Numbered from the stretch's first letter, positions 51,327 to 60,368 are shown. The stretch: DNA of 64,000 bases from Chthonomonas sp. UBA6659 (GCA_002455425.1 DKKT01000009.1:1-64000), one strand, 5' to 3'. Notes: generated by a model from the sequence alone, not told the origin. Translations and numbers: made by a program.

Positions 51327-53336
51327 ATGCAATCGATGGTTGTTCGTGTCAGTCTGCGCCCCGTGCTTGCGCTGGGCCTCTTCGCTCTTCTCGGCGCCGG
51401 CGCATCGGCGCAAATCACGACCCGCACGTTCCGCACCGACCCGGCCGTCATCGAGTCGACGCACAACGTGTTTCCTCAGATCAACGAAAGCTACAGCGCG
51501 CGGCCGATGAAACCGGCCAACCCGAAGCTCCCCCTGCCGGTCGGGGCCGACAATGGACTTCGCGTCTCCGGCACCAATGACGGCGGGCATCGAGTCCAGA
51601 CCCAGGCCCGCTTCCCCGGAATCAACGCCACCGGCTGGAATCCGCCGGACTGCACGATGGCGGCCGGTCCGAACCACGTCGTGGCAACCGTCAACGTCGC
51701 GGTCGCGTTTTTCAACAAGTCGACTGGCGCGAAGACGTTTCAGCAGGACCTCGGGGCAAGCGGCTTCTTCGCTTCCCTCAACCCGTCGAATTTCGTGTTC
51801 GACCCCAAAGTCTTCTACGATCACATCAATCGCCGTTTCGTGATCGTCGCACCCGAACTTGACCAAGGCAACCAGGTCAGCAAGATCCTCGTCGCCGTGT
51901 CCGACGACGCCGATCCGAACGGAAACTGGAACAAGTACCGTATCGAAGCCAAGGTCACCGCCAACGGTCAGGAGCATTGGCTCGACTACCCCGGTTTTGG
52001 CTTCAACAAGGACGCCTACGTCGTGACCGGGAACATGTTCGGGTTCGGGAACAGCTGGGCCGGTGCCCAGTTCATCATCCTTCCGAGCGCGCCGCTGATG
52101 TCCGGCAATTCCGCCAACGTCACCAGCATCGTCGATGGTGCCGAAGCCTCGGTTCAGGTTTGCCAGACGATGGACTCGACGTCGAACAAGATTTACGCGG
52201 TGAGCATCGCGAGCACGAACAGCGCCCGCATGTTCTGCATCACGAATCTCACGTCCAACCCGCAAATCCAGAAGGCGAGTGTTTCCGTACCCGCTTTTCA
52301 GCGAGCCGGTCGAGCAACCTCCCGCAACGGTGCCCAGCTTGACACCCTCGGCGATCGCGTCCTCAATGCGAGTTTCCGGAACAACCGTGTGCTCACCGCA
52401 CATTCGGCCTCCGTGCCGAGCGAGCAGCGAGCCCAGGTCCGCTGGTACGAGTTCAACGTCCAGAACTGGCCCGGAGCCGGCCGCCCGACCCTCGCCCAGA
52501 GTGGCGACGTCCGTCCTCCGAGCGGCGAAAGTTACTTCATGCCGGCGATTCACAGCAACCGTCTCGGCGACATCGCACTGATCTTCTCGCGGGCGAGTGC
52601 CAACGTCTCGGCCGATGTCATGGTCACGGGCCGGAAGGCTGCGGACCCCCTCGGTCAGATGGGCGTCCCGCGGTCCCTCGGGTTCAGCGCCGGTGCCTAT
52701 GGCGGCGGCGGTCATCGTTGGGGCGATTACTTCGCCTGCGTAACCGATCCAAACGACGACTCCACGTTCTGGGGCATCGGTCAGGTCATCATGGCCAACG
52801 GCGCCTGGAGCACTGAAATTCCCAAGTGGACGATCTCGTCCGGCGGCAATCCGAACGACGTCGTCCTTGCCCAGTCGGCAACCATGCGAGTCGGAACCGG
52901 AGTTCAGGGCACCCTGGCCGATATCCAGAGGCCTGACGAGCGGTACTTCATGGTCGGATCGACGATGACTTCGGGCCTGGGCCAAGTTTCCGAAGTCGAG
53001 GTGAACTTCCGCATCGCGCGACCCGTTTCGCAGCTTCAAGGCTTCGATGTCTACATCGAGAACGTCGCTTCGATCGCGAACATCACCGGCATGGCGTGGA
53101 TCTACAACTGGCAAACCGGACGCATGGACTTCCAGCGGTCGGTCAATCTTCCTGCGAGCGGCCAAGGCGCCATGACGATCTCGATCACCAACAACCTGAG
53201 CCGCTATGTGAAGGCCGATGGCTCCGTTCGCGTGGTCCTTCGGGGGAACTCTCCGATTCCGGTCGGTGGCTCGCCCCGGACCTTCACACTTCGGACGGAC
53301 TGTGTCCAGCTGTTCCTGAACGCGATCAGCCCGTAG
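51327..53336 (+). CDS. Large secreted protein of unknown function
   Basis: 669 residues. A clear signal peptide (VRVSLRPVLALGLFALLGAGASAQ in the first 30) is followed by a beta-propeller-like body with NPPDCTMAAGPNHVVATVNVAVAFFN, FDPKVFYDHINRRFVIVAPE and GGGGHRWGDYFACVTDPND. The C-terminus is a separate beta domain (LQGFDVYIENVASIANITG...). No catalytic motif, dockerin or sorting signal is visible. A Shine-Dalgarno TGAGGG at 51313-51318 supports ATG 51327. TTGACA at 51229-51234 with AACTTT 17 nt later may be its promoter. Confidence 0.82.
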   Translation: MQSMVVRVSLRPVLALGLFALLGAGASAQITTRTFRTDPAVIESTHNVFPQINESYSARPMKPANPKLPLPVGADNGLRVSGTNDGGHRVQTQARFPGINATGWNPPDCTMAAGPNHVVATVNVAVAFFNKSTGAKTFQQDLGASGFFASLNPSNFVFDPKVFYDHINRRFVIVAPELDQGNQVSKILVAVSDDADPNGNWNKYRIEAKVTANGQEHWLDYPGFGFNKDAYVVTGNMFGFGNSWAGAQFIILPSAPLMSGNSANVTSIVDGAEASVQVCQTMDSTSNKIYAVSIASTNSARMFCITNLTSNPQIQKASVSVPAFQRAGRATSRNGAQLDTLGDRVLNASFRNNRVLTAHSASVPSEQRAQVRWYEFNVQNWPGAGRPTLAQSGDVRPPSGESYFMPAIHSNRLGDIALIFSRASANVSADVMVTGRKAADPLGQMGVPRSLGFSAGAYGGGGHRWGDYFACVTDPNDDSTFWGIGQVIMANGAWSTEIPKWTISSGGNPNDVVLAQSATMRVGTGVQGTLADIQRPDERYFMVGSTMTSGLGQVSEVEVNFRIARPVSQLQGFDVYIENVASIANITGMAWIYNWQTGRMDFQRSVNLPASGQGAMTISITNNLSRYVKADGSVRVVLRGNSPIPVGGSPRTFTLRTDCVQLFLNAISP

Positions 53337-53353
53337 CACTTTCTGGCAACCCT

Positions 53354-53397
53354 CGCAAGAAGACCCGCTCGCCGATCGGCAAGCGGGTCTTCTTGCG
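53354..53397. terminator. Long bidirectional hairpin between convergent genes
   Basis: A perfect 16-bp stem, CGCAAGAAGACCCGCT (53354-53369) and AGCGGGTCTTCTTGCG (53382-53397), around a 12-nt loop that itself contains GCCGATCGGC. It lies 18 bp after the secreted protein gene and 16 bp after the convergent permease gene. No T-run flanks it. Confidence 0.75.
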
Positions 53398-53412
53398 GGT
53401 GGTCGGCGGGAC

Positions 53413-54369
53413 TTAAGCTTCTCGGGCTGCCCGCAACCGGTCGAGGCCGACGGAGAGGACGATGATGACGCCGGTCACGATCTCCTGGACCCAGTTCGGG
53501 AGGCCCATCTGCGAGCAGCCCGCCCGGATGGTCGTCATGATGAAAGCCCCGAGGATCGATCCCATGATCGAGCCGTGTCCGCCGGAGAGACTCGCTCCCC
53601 CGATCACGACGGCGGCAATCACGTCCAGTTCGAGCCCGACGGCGACGGTCGGATCACCGACGGTCAGGCGCGAGAATTGCATCAAGCCGGCGATCCCCGC
53701 AAAGAAGCCCCCGAGCACGTAGACCCCGAACTTCACCCTCGAGACCGGGAGGCCGCAGTAATGCGCGGCGCGTTCATTCGAGCCGATCGCGAACACGTGC
53801 CGCCCGAAGACGGTTCGCCAGAGGACCAGGCTACTGAGGATCGCAAGCGCGATGAGAACCCAGACTCCGGGAGGCAGGAGCATCCACTTCCGGTCGGGTG
53901 GCAGGACCGCGACCAACTCGGAAAGCCAGGACGCGGGGGCATCGATCTTCTGCTCGTGGGCCAACCCTTTCGCGATGCCACGAATCACCAGAAGAGAACC
54001 GAGGGTGACGATGAACGGCCCGACCTTGAAGCCCGAGATCATCCCGCCATTCAAGGCCCCGCACGCCGCGCCGGCAAGCACGCCGAGCCCGGCAGCAAGA
54101 ACCGGATCGACGCCCGCTTGCAGCAACGCCGCGATCACCACCGTCACGAACGCAACGATGGAGCCGATCGACAGGTCGATCCCGCCTGCGACGATGATGA
54201 AGGTCATGCCAAGGGCGGCGATCGAGACGATGGTGCTCTGGCGAGCCAGGGTCTCGACGTTCCGCAGAGTGGCGAACTGGGGAAGGTTGAGGCTGAAGCC
54301 CACGAACAACACGACCAGAGCCATCGCCAGGCCGACGAGGCTCTTCGTCGAGCTGGTCAGCCGGTTCAT
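53413..54369 (-). CDS. Sugar ABC transporter permease (RbsC family)
   Basis: 318 residues with 8-10 membrane helices. The signature is GMTFIIVAGGIDLSIGSIVAF, followed by NGGMISGFKVGPFIVTLGSLLVIRG and LELDVIAAVVIGGASLSGG. It overlaps the stop of the binding-protein gene upstream (ATGA). No ATPase gene is adjacent, so it may borrow the ATPase from elsewhere, perhaps the one at 22.7 kb (inference). The longer frame up to 54618 lies in the binding-protein gene. Confidence 0.93.
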   Translation of the reverse strand: MNRLTSSTKSLVGLAMALVVLFVGFSLNLPQFATLRNVETLARQSTIVSIAALGMTFIIVAGGIDLSIGSIVAFVTVVIAALLQAGVDPVLAAGLGVLAGAACGALNGGMISGFKVGPFIVTLGSLLVIRGIAKGLAHEQKIDAPASWLSELVAVLPPDRKWMLLPPGVWVLIALAILSSLVLWRTVFGRHVFAIGSNERAAHYCGLPVSRVKFGVYVLGGFFAGIAGLMQFSRLTVGDPTVAVGLELDVIAAVVIGGASLSGGHGSIMGSILGAFIMTTIRAGCSQMGLPNWVQEIVTGVIIVLSVGLDRLRAAREA

Positions 54370-55388
54370 TCCTTCGGCGGAGCGAGGAGCTTGGCGACGT
54401 CGGGCTGCTCCATGTTCTCCTGGGTCACCAGCACGGCTCCGGTGTCGATCCGCTTCTCGACTTTCGTGCCCTTCAGGTGCTCGACCATCGTCTTGACCCC
54501 GAGGTAGCCCATCTTCTCCGGATTCTGGAGGATCAGCCCCTGGAGTTCCCCGGCCTTCAGGCCATCGACGAGCTTCTGGGAAGCGTCGAAACCCACGAAC
54601 TTGACTTTGCCGGCCCACTGGCTATCTTGCAGGACCCGAAGCATGCCGAACGTCGACGACTCATTCGGGGTGAAGATGCCGTCGACGCCGAGGCTGCCGT
54701 CGTCCTTCTTGAGCGGGGCGAGGAGATTCTCAGCGGCCTTTTGAGCGCTCTCGGTCGTGGCTCCCGCGTACTGGTTGGCGCTGACGACCTCGATCTCAGG
54801 ATGCTTCTTGATCGCGTCCAAAAAGCCCTCTTCGCGAAAGTTCGTGCTCGCGGAGCCCTCCTGATACCGGAGCATCACGACACGGCCCTTGCCTCCGAGC
54901 AGCCGCGCGAGCTCCTCGCCCGCCATCTGGCCACCCTTGAAGTTATCGGTGGCCACGAAGCTCACCGTGTCACCACCCTTGAGGTCGGAATCGATGATGA
55001 CGACGGGGATGTTGCTGCGCACGGCGTTCTCGACCGGCGGTCGGAGTGCGGTGTCGTCGAGCGGGGCGAGCACGATGCCCGAAACCTGTTGGGTCGTGAA
55101 GTCCTCGACGACTTTGATCTGACTCTCCCGGTCGTCCTCCTTCATCGGTCCCTTCCAGATCACTTCGACGCCGAGTTCCTTTCCGGCGGATTCTGCGCCG
55201 GCCTTCACGGCCTTCCAGAATTCGTGGGTCGAGCCCTTCGGAATCACCGCAATCTTGTATTCGGACTTGCCCGAGGGAGCGGGCTCCGAGCCGTTGGTGC
55301 CGGACGCATTGCCCGAATCCTTGGAACCACAGCCAAGTGCGGCGATCAGCAAGGCCGCCGTCAAGATCGAAATCGCGCGCGCTTTCAT
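54366..55388 (-). CDS. Sugar-binding lipoprotein of an ABC transporter (RbsB-like)
   Basis: 340 residues. A lipobox (LIAALGC, Cys20) anchors it, followed by a Gly/Ser linker. The periplasmic-binding fold is typical: YKIAVIPKGSTHEFWKAVKAGAESAGKELG, QVSGIVLAPLDD, IPVVIIDSDLKGGD, GIFTPNESSTFGMLRVL, VKFVGFDASQKLVDGLKAGEL and LQGLILQNPEKMGYLGVK. It delivers a sugar to the coupled permease. It lies 46 bp after the SDR gene on the same strand. Confidence 0.94.
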   Translation of the reverse strand: MKARAISILTAALLIAALGCGSKDSGNASGTNGSEPAPSGKSEYKIAVIPKGSTHEFWKAVKAGAESAGKELGVEVIWKGPMKEDDRESQIKVVEDFTTQQVSGIVLAPLDDTALRPPVENAVRSNIPVVIIDSDLKGGDTVSFVATDNFKGGQMAGEELARLLGGKGRVVMLRYQEGSASTNFREEGFLDAIKKHPEIEVVSANQYAGATTESAQKAAENLLAPLKKDDGSLGVDGIFTPNESSTFGMLRVLQDSQWAGKVKFVGFDASQKLVDGLKAGELQGLILQNPEKMGYLGVKTMVEHLKGTKVEKRIDTGAVLVTQENMEQPDVAKLLAPPKE

Positions 55389-55434
55389 GGGTGGAGGGAT
55401 GTTCGACGCGGGGCGACCCCGCTCCTGCTCCCGA

Positions 55435-56145
55435 TCAGCCCGCCCACGGGTTCACGAAGTTGTCGATCACGACCGGACCGACTCCCAGACCGCGGGGTGA
55501 GAGCACCAGCCACCGCACAAGCTCGGCGACATCCTCCGAGCGCATCATCTTCGCGCGCGTCGCCGCGTCTTCTTCCGCCCAGATCGCGGTCTCGACCGCA
55601 CCCGGACACACCGCGAACACCCGAATCCCGTGGGGGCGCCCTTCGAGCGCGAGGACTTCGCTGAGACCATTCAGGCCGTGTTTGCTCGCGCAGTAGGCTG
55701 ACGACCCGGCGAAGCCGCGAGTGCCTGCCACAGAGCTGATGTTCACGATCTGGCCGCGCGTGGCCTGCAGGTGCGGCCATGCGGCGTGGCTGAGCACATA
55801 CGCACCCCTGAGATTCGTATCGAGCACATCGTCCCAGAACTCCAGACTCGTCTCCGGGAACGGCGTGATCTTGAAGATGCCGGCGCTGTTGACGAGGACG
55901 TCGAGCCGCCCGAACCGCTCGATCGCGGCCGCGACGAGGGCTTGGCCCGAAACAGGATCGCGGACGTCCCCTACGGCGCAGTGCACCGGGCCAGGCAAAC
56001 GTCGCGCGACCTCCTCGAGCGCGAACCCGCGGCGACCGGTGAGGACGATCGACGCCCCTTCCCCAGCAAACGACTCCGCGATCGCCGCACCGATCCCCGA
56101 ACCTCCCCCCGTGACCAACGCCACCTGACCTGCCAATCCATCCAT
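55435..56145 (-). CDS. Short-chain dehydrogenase/reductase (SDR)
   Basis: 236 residues, classical SDR. The dinucleotide motif is TGGGSGIG, the strand motif LVNSAG, and the catalytic Ser/Tyr/Lys lie in NISSVAGTRG and YCASK. The start is placed at ATG 56145 because TATGAT at 56153-56158 lies 7 nt upstream; ATG 56157 would sit inside that -10 box. It may oxidise or reduce the sugar imported by the downstream transporter (inference). Confidence 0.92.
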   Translation of the reverse strand: MDGLAGQVALVTGGGSGIGAAIAESFAGEGASIVLTGRRGFALEEVARRLPGPVHCAVGDVRDPVSGQALVAAAIERFGRLDVLVNSAGIFKITPFPETSLEFWDDVLDTNLRGAYVLSHAAWPHLQATRGQIVNISSVAGTRGFAGSSAYCASKHGLNGLSEVLALEGRPHGIRVFAVCPGAVETAIWAEEDAATRAKMMRSEDVAELVRWLVLSPRGLGVGPVVIDNFVNPWAG

Positions 56146-56152
56146 GGCGGCG

Positions 56153-56158
56153 ATCATA
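56153..56158 (-). promoter_or_regulatory. -10 hexamer TATGAT, leaderless SDR gene
   Basis: TATGAT (minus strand) is followed by CGCCGCC and ATG 56145. The spacer is identical to that of the nitroreductase promoter at 2844. Confidence 0.65.
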
Positions 56159-56179
56159 GCAGGACCACCGACGATCCTT

Positions 56180-56185
56180 CACAAT
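56180..56185 (+). promoter_or_regulatory. -10-like hexamer CACAAT before mrp
   Basis: CACAAT lies 8 nt (GAAAGGCG) before ATG 56194. The spacer includes an AAAGG that might serve as a weak ribosome site. Confidence 0.45.
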
Positions 56186-56193
56186 GAAAGGCG

Positions 56194-57291
56194 ATGGCGA
56201 TTACCGAAGCCCAGATTCTCGACGCGCTACGTGCCGTACAGGACCCTGACCTCCGCCGCGATATCGTGACGCTGGGGTTTGTCAAGGACGTCAAGGTCTG
56301 TGACGGGATCGTGGCCTTCACGGTCGAGTTGACGACCCCGGCATGTCCGGTCAAAGACCAACTCAAGGCCGAGTGTGAGGACGTCGTATCGGCGATCGAC
56401 GGCGTGAGCCAGGTCGTGGTCGAGATGACGGCCCAAGTACGGACGCGCCCGTCGCAACAGCAGGACCTCGTCCCTCAAGTCAAGCAGATCATCGCGATCG
56501 CGAGCGGCAAGGGAGGAGTCGGCAAGAGCACGGTCACGGTGAACCTGGCGGTAGCACTCGCCCAAACCGGCGCACGCGTCGGCTTGATGGATGCCGACGT
56601 GTATGGACCGAGCATCCCCTTGATGCTTGGCTGTCCGGACGATAGGCCATTCACCCGGGACGGCAAGATCGTGCCGATCGAAAAGGACGGGGTCGCGATG
56701 ATGTCCCTCGGTTTCCTCCTCGAAGAAGGCCAGGCCGTGCTTTGGCGAGGTCCGATGGTCGCCGGTACGGTACGGCAGCTTCTCGCGGACGTCGACTGGG
56801 GCGACCTCGACTACCTCCTCGTCGATCTCCCCCCCGGCACAGGCGATGCGCCGATGTCACTGGCGCAGTTGGTGCCGCTGACCGGTGTCGTGATTGTCAC
56901 GACACCGCATAACGTGGCTGCCAACATCGCAGGCAAAGCTGCGGCATTGTTCCAACGCCTCAACGCTCCGCTTCTCGGAGTCGTCGAGAACATGGCGAAC
57001 CTGATCTGCCCAAATTGCGGTGAGCCGACGCGCCTCTTCGCGGGCATGAGCGGCGAGGAGCTTGCGGCCCAACTGAAGATTCCCTTCCTCGGTTCGGTCC
57101 CGCTTGATCCGGCGATCAGCGAGAGTTCCGACCGCGGAGTGCCCTCGATTTTGGCTCACCCTGACCGGCCCCAGGCCGCCGAGTTCCACCGAATCGCGGG
57201 TCGCCTCGCAGCCTACGCGAGCGTCCAGTCGATGTCTCGTCAGGATCTCCATCGAATCGGCGATGCGCCGGTCTTCGAGCCGGTTGGCTAG
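56194..57291 (+). CDS. mrp: Mrp/NBP35 family P-loop ATPase (Fe-S carrier)
   Basis: 365 residues. An N-terminal MIP18/DUF59 domain (QILDALRAVQDPDLRRDIVTLGFV, TTPACPVKDQL) precedes the ATPase with Walker A GKGGVGKST (105-113), MDADVYGPSIP and VDLPPGTGDAP. CPNC at 272-275 can hold the bridging cluster. It binds and transfers iron-sulfur clusters to client enzymes, which here could include LutB and LutA (inference). YciI starts at the next base after the stop. Confidence 0.95.
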   Translation: MAITEAQILDALRAVQDPDLRRDIVTLGFVKDVKVCDGIVAFTVELTTPACPVKDQLKAECEDVVSAIDGVSQVVVEMTAQVRTRPSQQQDLVPQVKQIIAIASGKGGVGKSTVTVNLAVALAQTGARVGLMDADVYGPSIPLMLGCPDDRPFTRDGKIVPIEKDGVAMMSLGFLLEEGQAVLWRGPMVAGTVRQLLADVDWGDLDYLLVDLPPGTGDAPMSLAQLVPLTGVVIVTTPHNVAANIAGKAAALFQRLNAPLLGVVENMANLICPNCGEPTRLFAGMSGEELAAQLKIPFLGSVPLDPAISESSDRGVPSILAHPDRPQAAEFHRIAGRLAAYASVQSMSRQDLHRIGDAPVFEPVG

Positions 57292-57591
57292 ATGAAAGTC
57301 TTTCTCTGCCAGATCCGTCCTACCAAGCCGGGCTTCCCCGCCACGGGCACGGACGACGAATTCGCGATCGTCGGGGAGCACTTCCTGTACCTGAAGGAGG
57401 CGACCGACGCCGGAACGGTCCTTCATGCCGGTCGCTGCGACGATGCCACGTTCGGCATCGTCCTGTTCACGGCCGAAGGCGAAGAGGCAGCGTGGTCCTT
57501 CATCCGCGCCGATCCCGCGGTTGCGGCCGGTGTCTTCCAGCCCGAGATCTGGGAGTACCGGATCGCCCTTGGCGCTATCGTCGCGCCATGA
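57292..57591 (+). CDS. YciI family protein
   Basis: 99 residues, the typical YciI size. HFLYLKEATDAGTVLHAGRCDDATFGIVLFTAEGEEAAWSFIRADPAVAAGVF (in pieces) matches the dimeric ferredoxin-like fold with its conserved His and Asp. The enzymatic role of the family is poorly defined. It abuts mrp (TAGATG) and overlaps rqcH (ATGA), forming a three-gene unit. Confidence 0.88.
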   Translation: MKVFLCQIRPTKPGFPATGTDDEFAIVGEHFLYLKEATDAGTVLHAGRCDDATFGIVLFTAEGEEAAWSFIRADPAVAAGVFQPEIWEYRIALGAIVAP

Positions 57592-59180
57592 AGATCCCGT
57601 TCGACAGCCTGTGCCTGCGCGCCGTCGTCCTCGAAGTCCAGGCGCTGGTCGGCGGACGCGTGCAGAAGATCTTGGCTCGCACACCGTTGGAGGTCGTGCT
57701 GGGTGTCTATGCTCATGGTCGGGAGCATTGGCTCTTGCTCAGCGCAGAGCCCGAATACGCGAGAATGCACCTCCTCACCCGCCGTCCCGAGGACAGCCTC
57801 CGGGGCGACACGATCCCCCCCTTTGTTCAGGACCTCCGGCGGCATCTGCTCGATCGCCCGCTCTTGGCAGTCGAGCAGCGCGGACTCGACCGAGTCGTCG
57901 ATCTGACGATCGGTGAGGTAGTGCTCGTTGCCGAACTGATGGGCAAGCACGCCAACCTGATCCTCGTGGCCGACGGCAAGATCGAAGCGGCCGCGAAGTG
58001 GCTCGGCCCCCGGCAGTCGAAGCGACCCGTCCTCGCGCATCGGATCTATGAGCCGCCGCCTTTCGATCCCTTGCCCCCGATGACCGAAGCCCAGCCGGGA
58101 GACGACCTTCGGGACTTCGACGGCGTCTCCCCGTTCCTCATCCGTCTGATCGAATCGGGACTGCCTCTGGCGGAGGTTCAAAGCCGCGTCCGGAAGGGCG
58201 ACTTTGGGGCGTGGTATGCCGAAGGTCAGGGCGCCTACCCCTTACCCCTCGACTCCTTGGGCATCGAGGCGATTCCTCGGGCATCGCTCTCCCAGGCGAT
58301 CGAACAGACATTCGCGAACCGGATCCACAGCCAATCGCTCGAACGGGCGAGCCGCTCCCTCCGAACCCAATTGGAGCGGATCCTCCTTGCGCGCGACGTC
58401 GCGCTTCGTGGCCTTCATGAGGCTGCCGATTCTGCATCTCGGGCCGGAGCGCTCCAAGAGCGGGGTCAGATCATCCTCGCCTACGCCGCGAGCCTCTCTG
58501 AAGGAGCTACGATGCTCGAGGCCTGGGATTTCGCCGGCAATCCGGTCACGATTCCCCTCCTTGCCGACCTTTCCCCCGCCGAAAACGCGAATCGGCTCTT
58601 CGAGAAGGCTCGCAAGGCGAAGCAAGGCGCCCCCAGCGTCGCCGACCAGATCGCGCGCCTGGAGGACGACCGGGCTGCGATCGCCGAGCTCCTTGCCCGC
58701 CTCGATCTCGCGGAAAGCCCGGCCGACGTCGCGGACCTCGTTGCCGAAGCCGACCGTCGGCGCTGGCTGTTCCACCAACCTCCACCCACGCGAACCAAAG
58801 AGGAGCGCCCCCATCAAGGCCACGCCGTGCGTGAACTCCTCGGGCCGCAGGGCTACAAGATCCTCTACGGCGACAATTCGACATCGAACGACTACCTCAC
58901 GCTGCGCGTCGCGAAGCCCAACGATTGGTGGCTCCACGTCCGTGGCGGACCATCCGCGCACGTGGTGATCCAGACCGGCAATCAACCGGACCGGGTGCCT
59001 CGCGAGGTCATCCTGTTCGCAGCTCAGGTCGCAGTCCGCCAGTCACCGCAGAAACACGCGGGCTATGTGCCGGTCGATTACACCCTCAAGCGGTATGTGC
59101 GCAAGCCCAAAGGGGCACCACCCGGAACGGCGCTGTATACCCACGAGAAGACGATCCACGTCGAAAGAGACAGTCGATAG
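57588..59180 (+). CDS. rqcH: Rqc2-homologue RqcH (NFACT family)
   Basis: 530 residues. The NFACT-N domain begins PFDSLCLRAVVLEVQALVGGRVQKIL. A coiled-coil middle (~230-400) leads to the NFACT-R domain, YKILYGDNSTSNDYLTLRVAKPNDWWLHVRGGPSAHVVI in pieces, containing the DWWLH block. RqcH binds stalled 50S subunits and adds alanine tails that mark incomplete proteins for degradation. A TATCGT box at 57576-57581, 6 nt before ATG 57588, could add a leaderless promoter. Confidence 0.93.
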   Translation: MKIPFDSLCLRAVVLEVQALVGGRVQKILARTPLEVVLGVYAHGREHWLLLSAEPEYARMHLLTRRPEDSLRGDTIPPFVQDLRRHLLDRPLLAVEQRGLDRVVDLTIGEVVLVAELMGKHANLILVADGKIEAAAKWLGPRQSKRPVLAHRIYEPPPFDPLPPMTEAQPGDDLRDFDGVSPFLIRLIESGLPLAEVQSRVRKGDFGAWYAEGQGAYPLPLDSLGIEAIPRASLSQAIEQTFANRIHSQSLERASRSLRTQLERILLARDVALRGLHEAADSASRAGALQERGQIILAYAASLSEGATMLEAWDFAGNPVTIPLLADLSPAENANRLFEKARKAKQGAPSVADQIARLEDDRAAIAELLARLDLAESPADVADLVAEADRRRWLFHQPPPTRTKEERPHQGHAVRELLGPQGYKILYGDNSTSNDYLTLRVAKPNDWWLHVRGGPSAHVVIQTGNQPDRVPREVILFAAQVAVRQSPQKHAGYVPVDYTLKRYVRKPKGAPPGTALYTHEKTIHVERDSR

Positions 59181-59313
59181 ACTTCTAGCCACTTCCTTGC
59201 ATGTGCATCGCAAGCCGATGACTCGGGTCGTGCCCGAGGCGTCTCGGCGATGTTGCCGGCTTCACTACACGATGTCAAGAATTTGGATAGACGTGGAATA
59301 GACGCTATGGGAG

Positions 59314-59805
59314 ATGGTGAACGCCATGACGTCGACAACACCGCGCACTATGTCACGCCGCCTTCGTCGAGGAGCCCTTCTCGTCGACTTGATGTTTGGC
59401 GTCTTCGTGCTCGCGATGGCAGCGACGACGTTCTTCGCACTGTTCCCGACCGTGCATCGTTCCCAGCAGATCGCCAAGGAAGAGGCGATCGCTCAACAGA
59501 TGTCCCAGCGGATGCTTGAGCAACTGCAGCTCCTCAAGCCCTCGGACATCACCCCGGGCACGCTCAGCCAGCTCAACCTGATCGATCCGAATCAAACCCA
59601 GCCGCCGTACAGTTTCACGAACATACCGCTCGATGCCGGGTGGCGGTTCTCGCCCGCCCAGGCACTTCGAAACGGGACCGGGACGCTGACGGTGACCCAG
59701 CTTGACGCGAGTTCGGTTCGCCTCGCGATCACCATCGGCTGGAAGTCCTCGAGCGGCAAGAGCAGCAGCATCACCACCGGCACGATTCTGGGAGGCTACC
59801 GATGA
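59314..59805 (+). CDS. Prepilin-like protein with Asp at position 5
   Basis: 163 residues. The basic leader (MSRRLRRG) precedes a hydrophobic helix ALLVDLMFGVFVLAMAATTFFALF, matching class III signal peptides cleaved by PilD after Gly. The conserved Glu5 is Asp here (ALLVD). Several ATGs are possible (59314, 59326, 59350); 59314 is listed, with GGGAG just upstream. It heads a coupled operon with two further pilin-like genes. Two TAGAC motifs upstream (59285-59305) may belong to the promoter. Confidence 0.8.
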   Translation: MVNAMTSTTPRTMSRRLRRGALLVDLMFGVFVLAMAATTFFALFPTVHRSQQIAKEEAIAQQMSQRMLEQLQLLKPSDITPGTLSQLNLIDPNQTQPPYSFTNIPLDAGWRFSPAQALRNGTGTLTVTQLDASSVRLAITIGWKSSSGKSSSITTGTILGGYR

Positions 59806-60368
59806 GACGTCGTCGCGGCTTCACCCTTTCGGAGTTGATCGTCGGCCTCGGAATCATGTCCTTCGTCATGCTCGGGCTCGTCAACCTGATGATGTACGGC
59901 CTGAAGTCGTTCCAGAAAACGACGACCGATACCGATCTGGCCCAGAAGAACGCTCAAGGCATGCGCCGACTCGTCGAGACTCTGCGCTCCGCCGTCAGCG
60001 TGACCCTGAGCTCCGACGGCACCCAGATCACCTACAACCTCCCACGGATGAGCACGGCCACCGACCAGCTCACGGGAGAGAGAGAAGTTCAAGTCCCGAT
60101 CACCTCTGACGGCGTGAATCGCGTCTTCGTGGTGAGCGGAGGGAATCTGCGCGACCTGAGTACCAACCGGACCCTCGTCAGCAATGTCGCAACACGAGAT
60201 CCGGATCCTACCTCAACCCAGTACAACCAGGTCTATGCACCCTTCCAGCTCACCACGATCGGCTCGAGACGCGCCGTCACGGTGACTTTGATTACTCAGC
60301 AGAGTGTTTTGGGCAAACCCCGGTACGTCCGCTTCAAGACGACCGTTCTTATCCGCAACAGCCCATGA
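59802..60368 (+). CDS. Prepilin-type protein (GFTLSE, PilW-like)
   Basis: 188 residues. The signal RRRRGFTLSELIVGLGIMSFV is a canonical type IV prepilin leader, cleaved before Phe and with Glu5. The globular part (ITYNLPRMSTATDQLTGE...) is beta-rich and resembles minor pilins such as PilW/GspJ. It probably sits at the tip of a pilus or pseudopilus. It overlaps both neighbours by ATGA. Confidence 0.88.
   Translation: MRRRRGFTLSELIVGLGIMSFVMLGLVNLMMYGLKSFQKTTTDTDLAQKNAQGMRRLVETLRSAVSVTLSSDGTQITYNLPRMSTATDQLTGEREVQVPITSDGVNRVFVVSGGNLRDLSTNRTLVSNVATRDPDPTSTQYNQVYAPFQLTTIGSRRAVTVTLITQQSVLGKPRYVRFKTTVLIRNSP

Noticed and set aside
53354..53397. Long perfect palindrome read as an operator
   Set aside because: It lies between the 3' ends of two convergent genes, where a bidirectional terminator is the simpler explanation.
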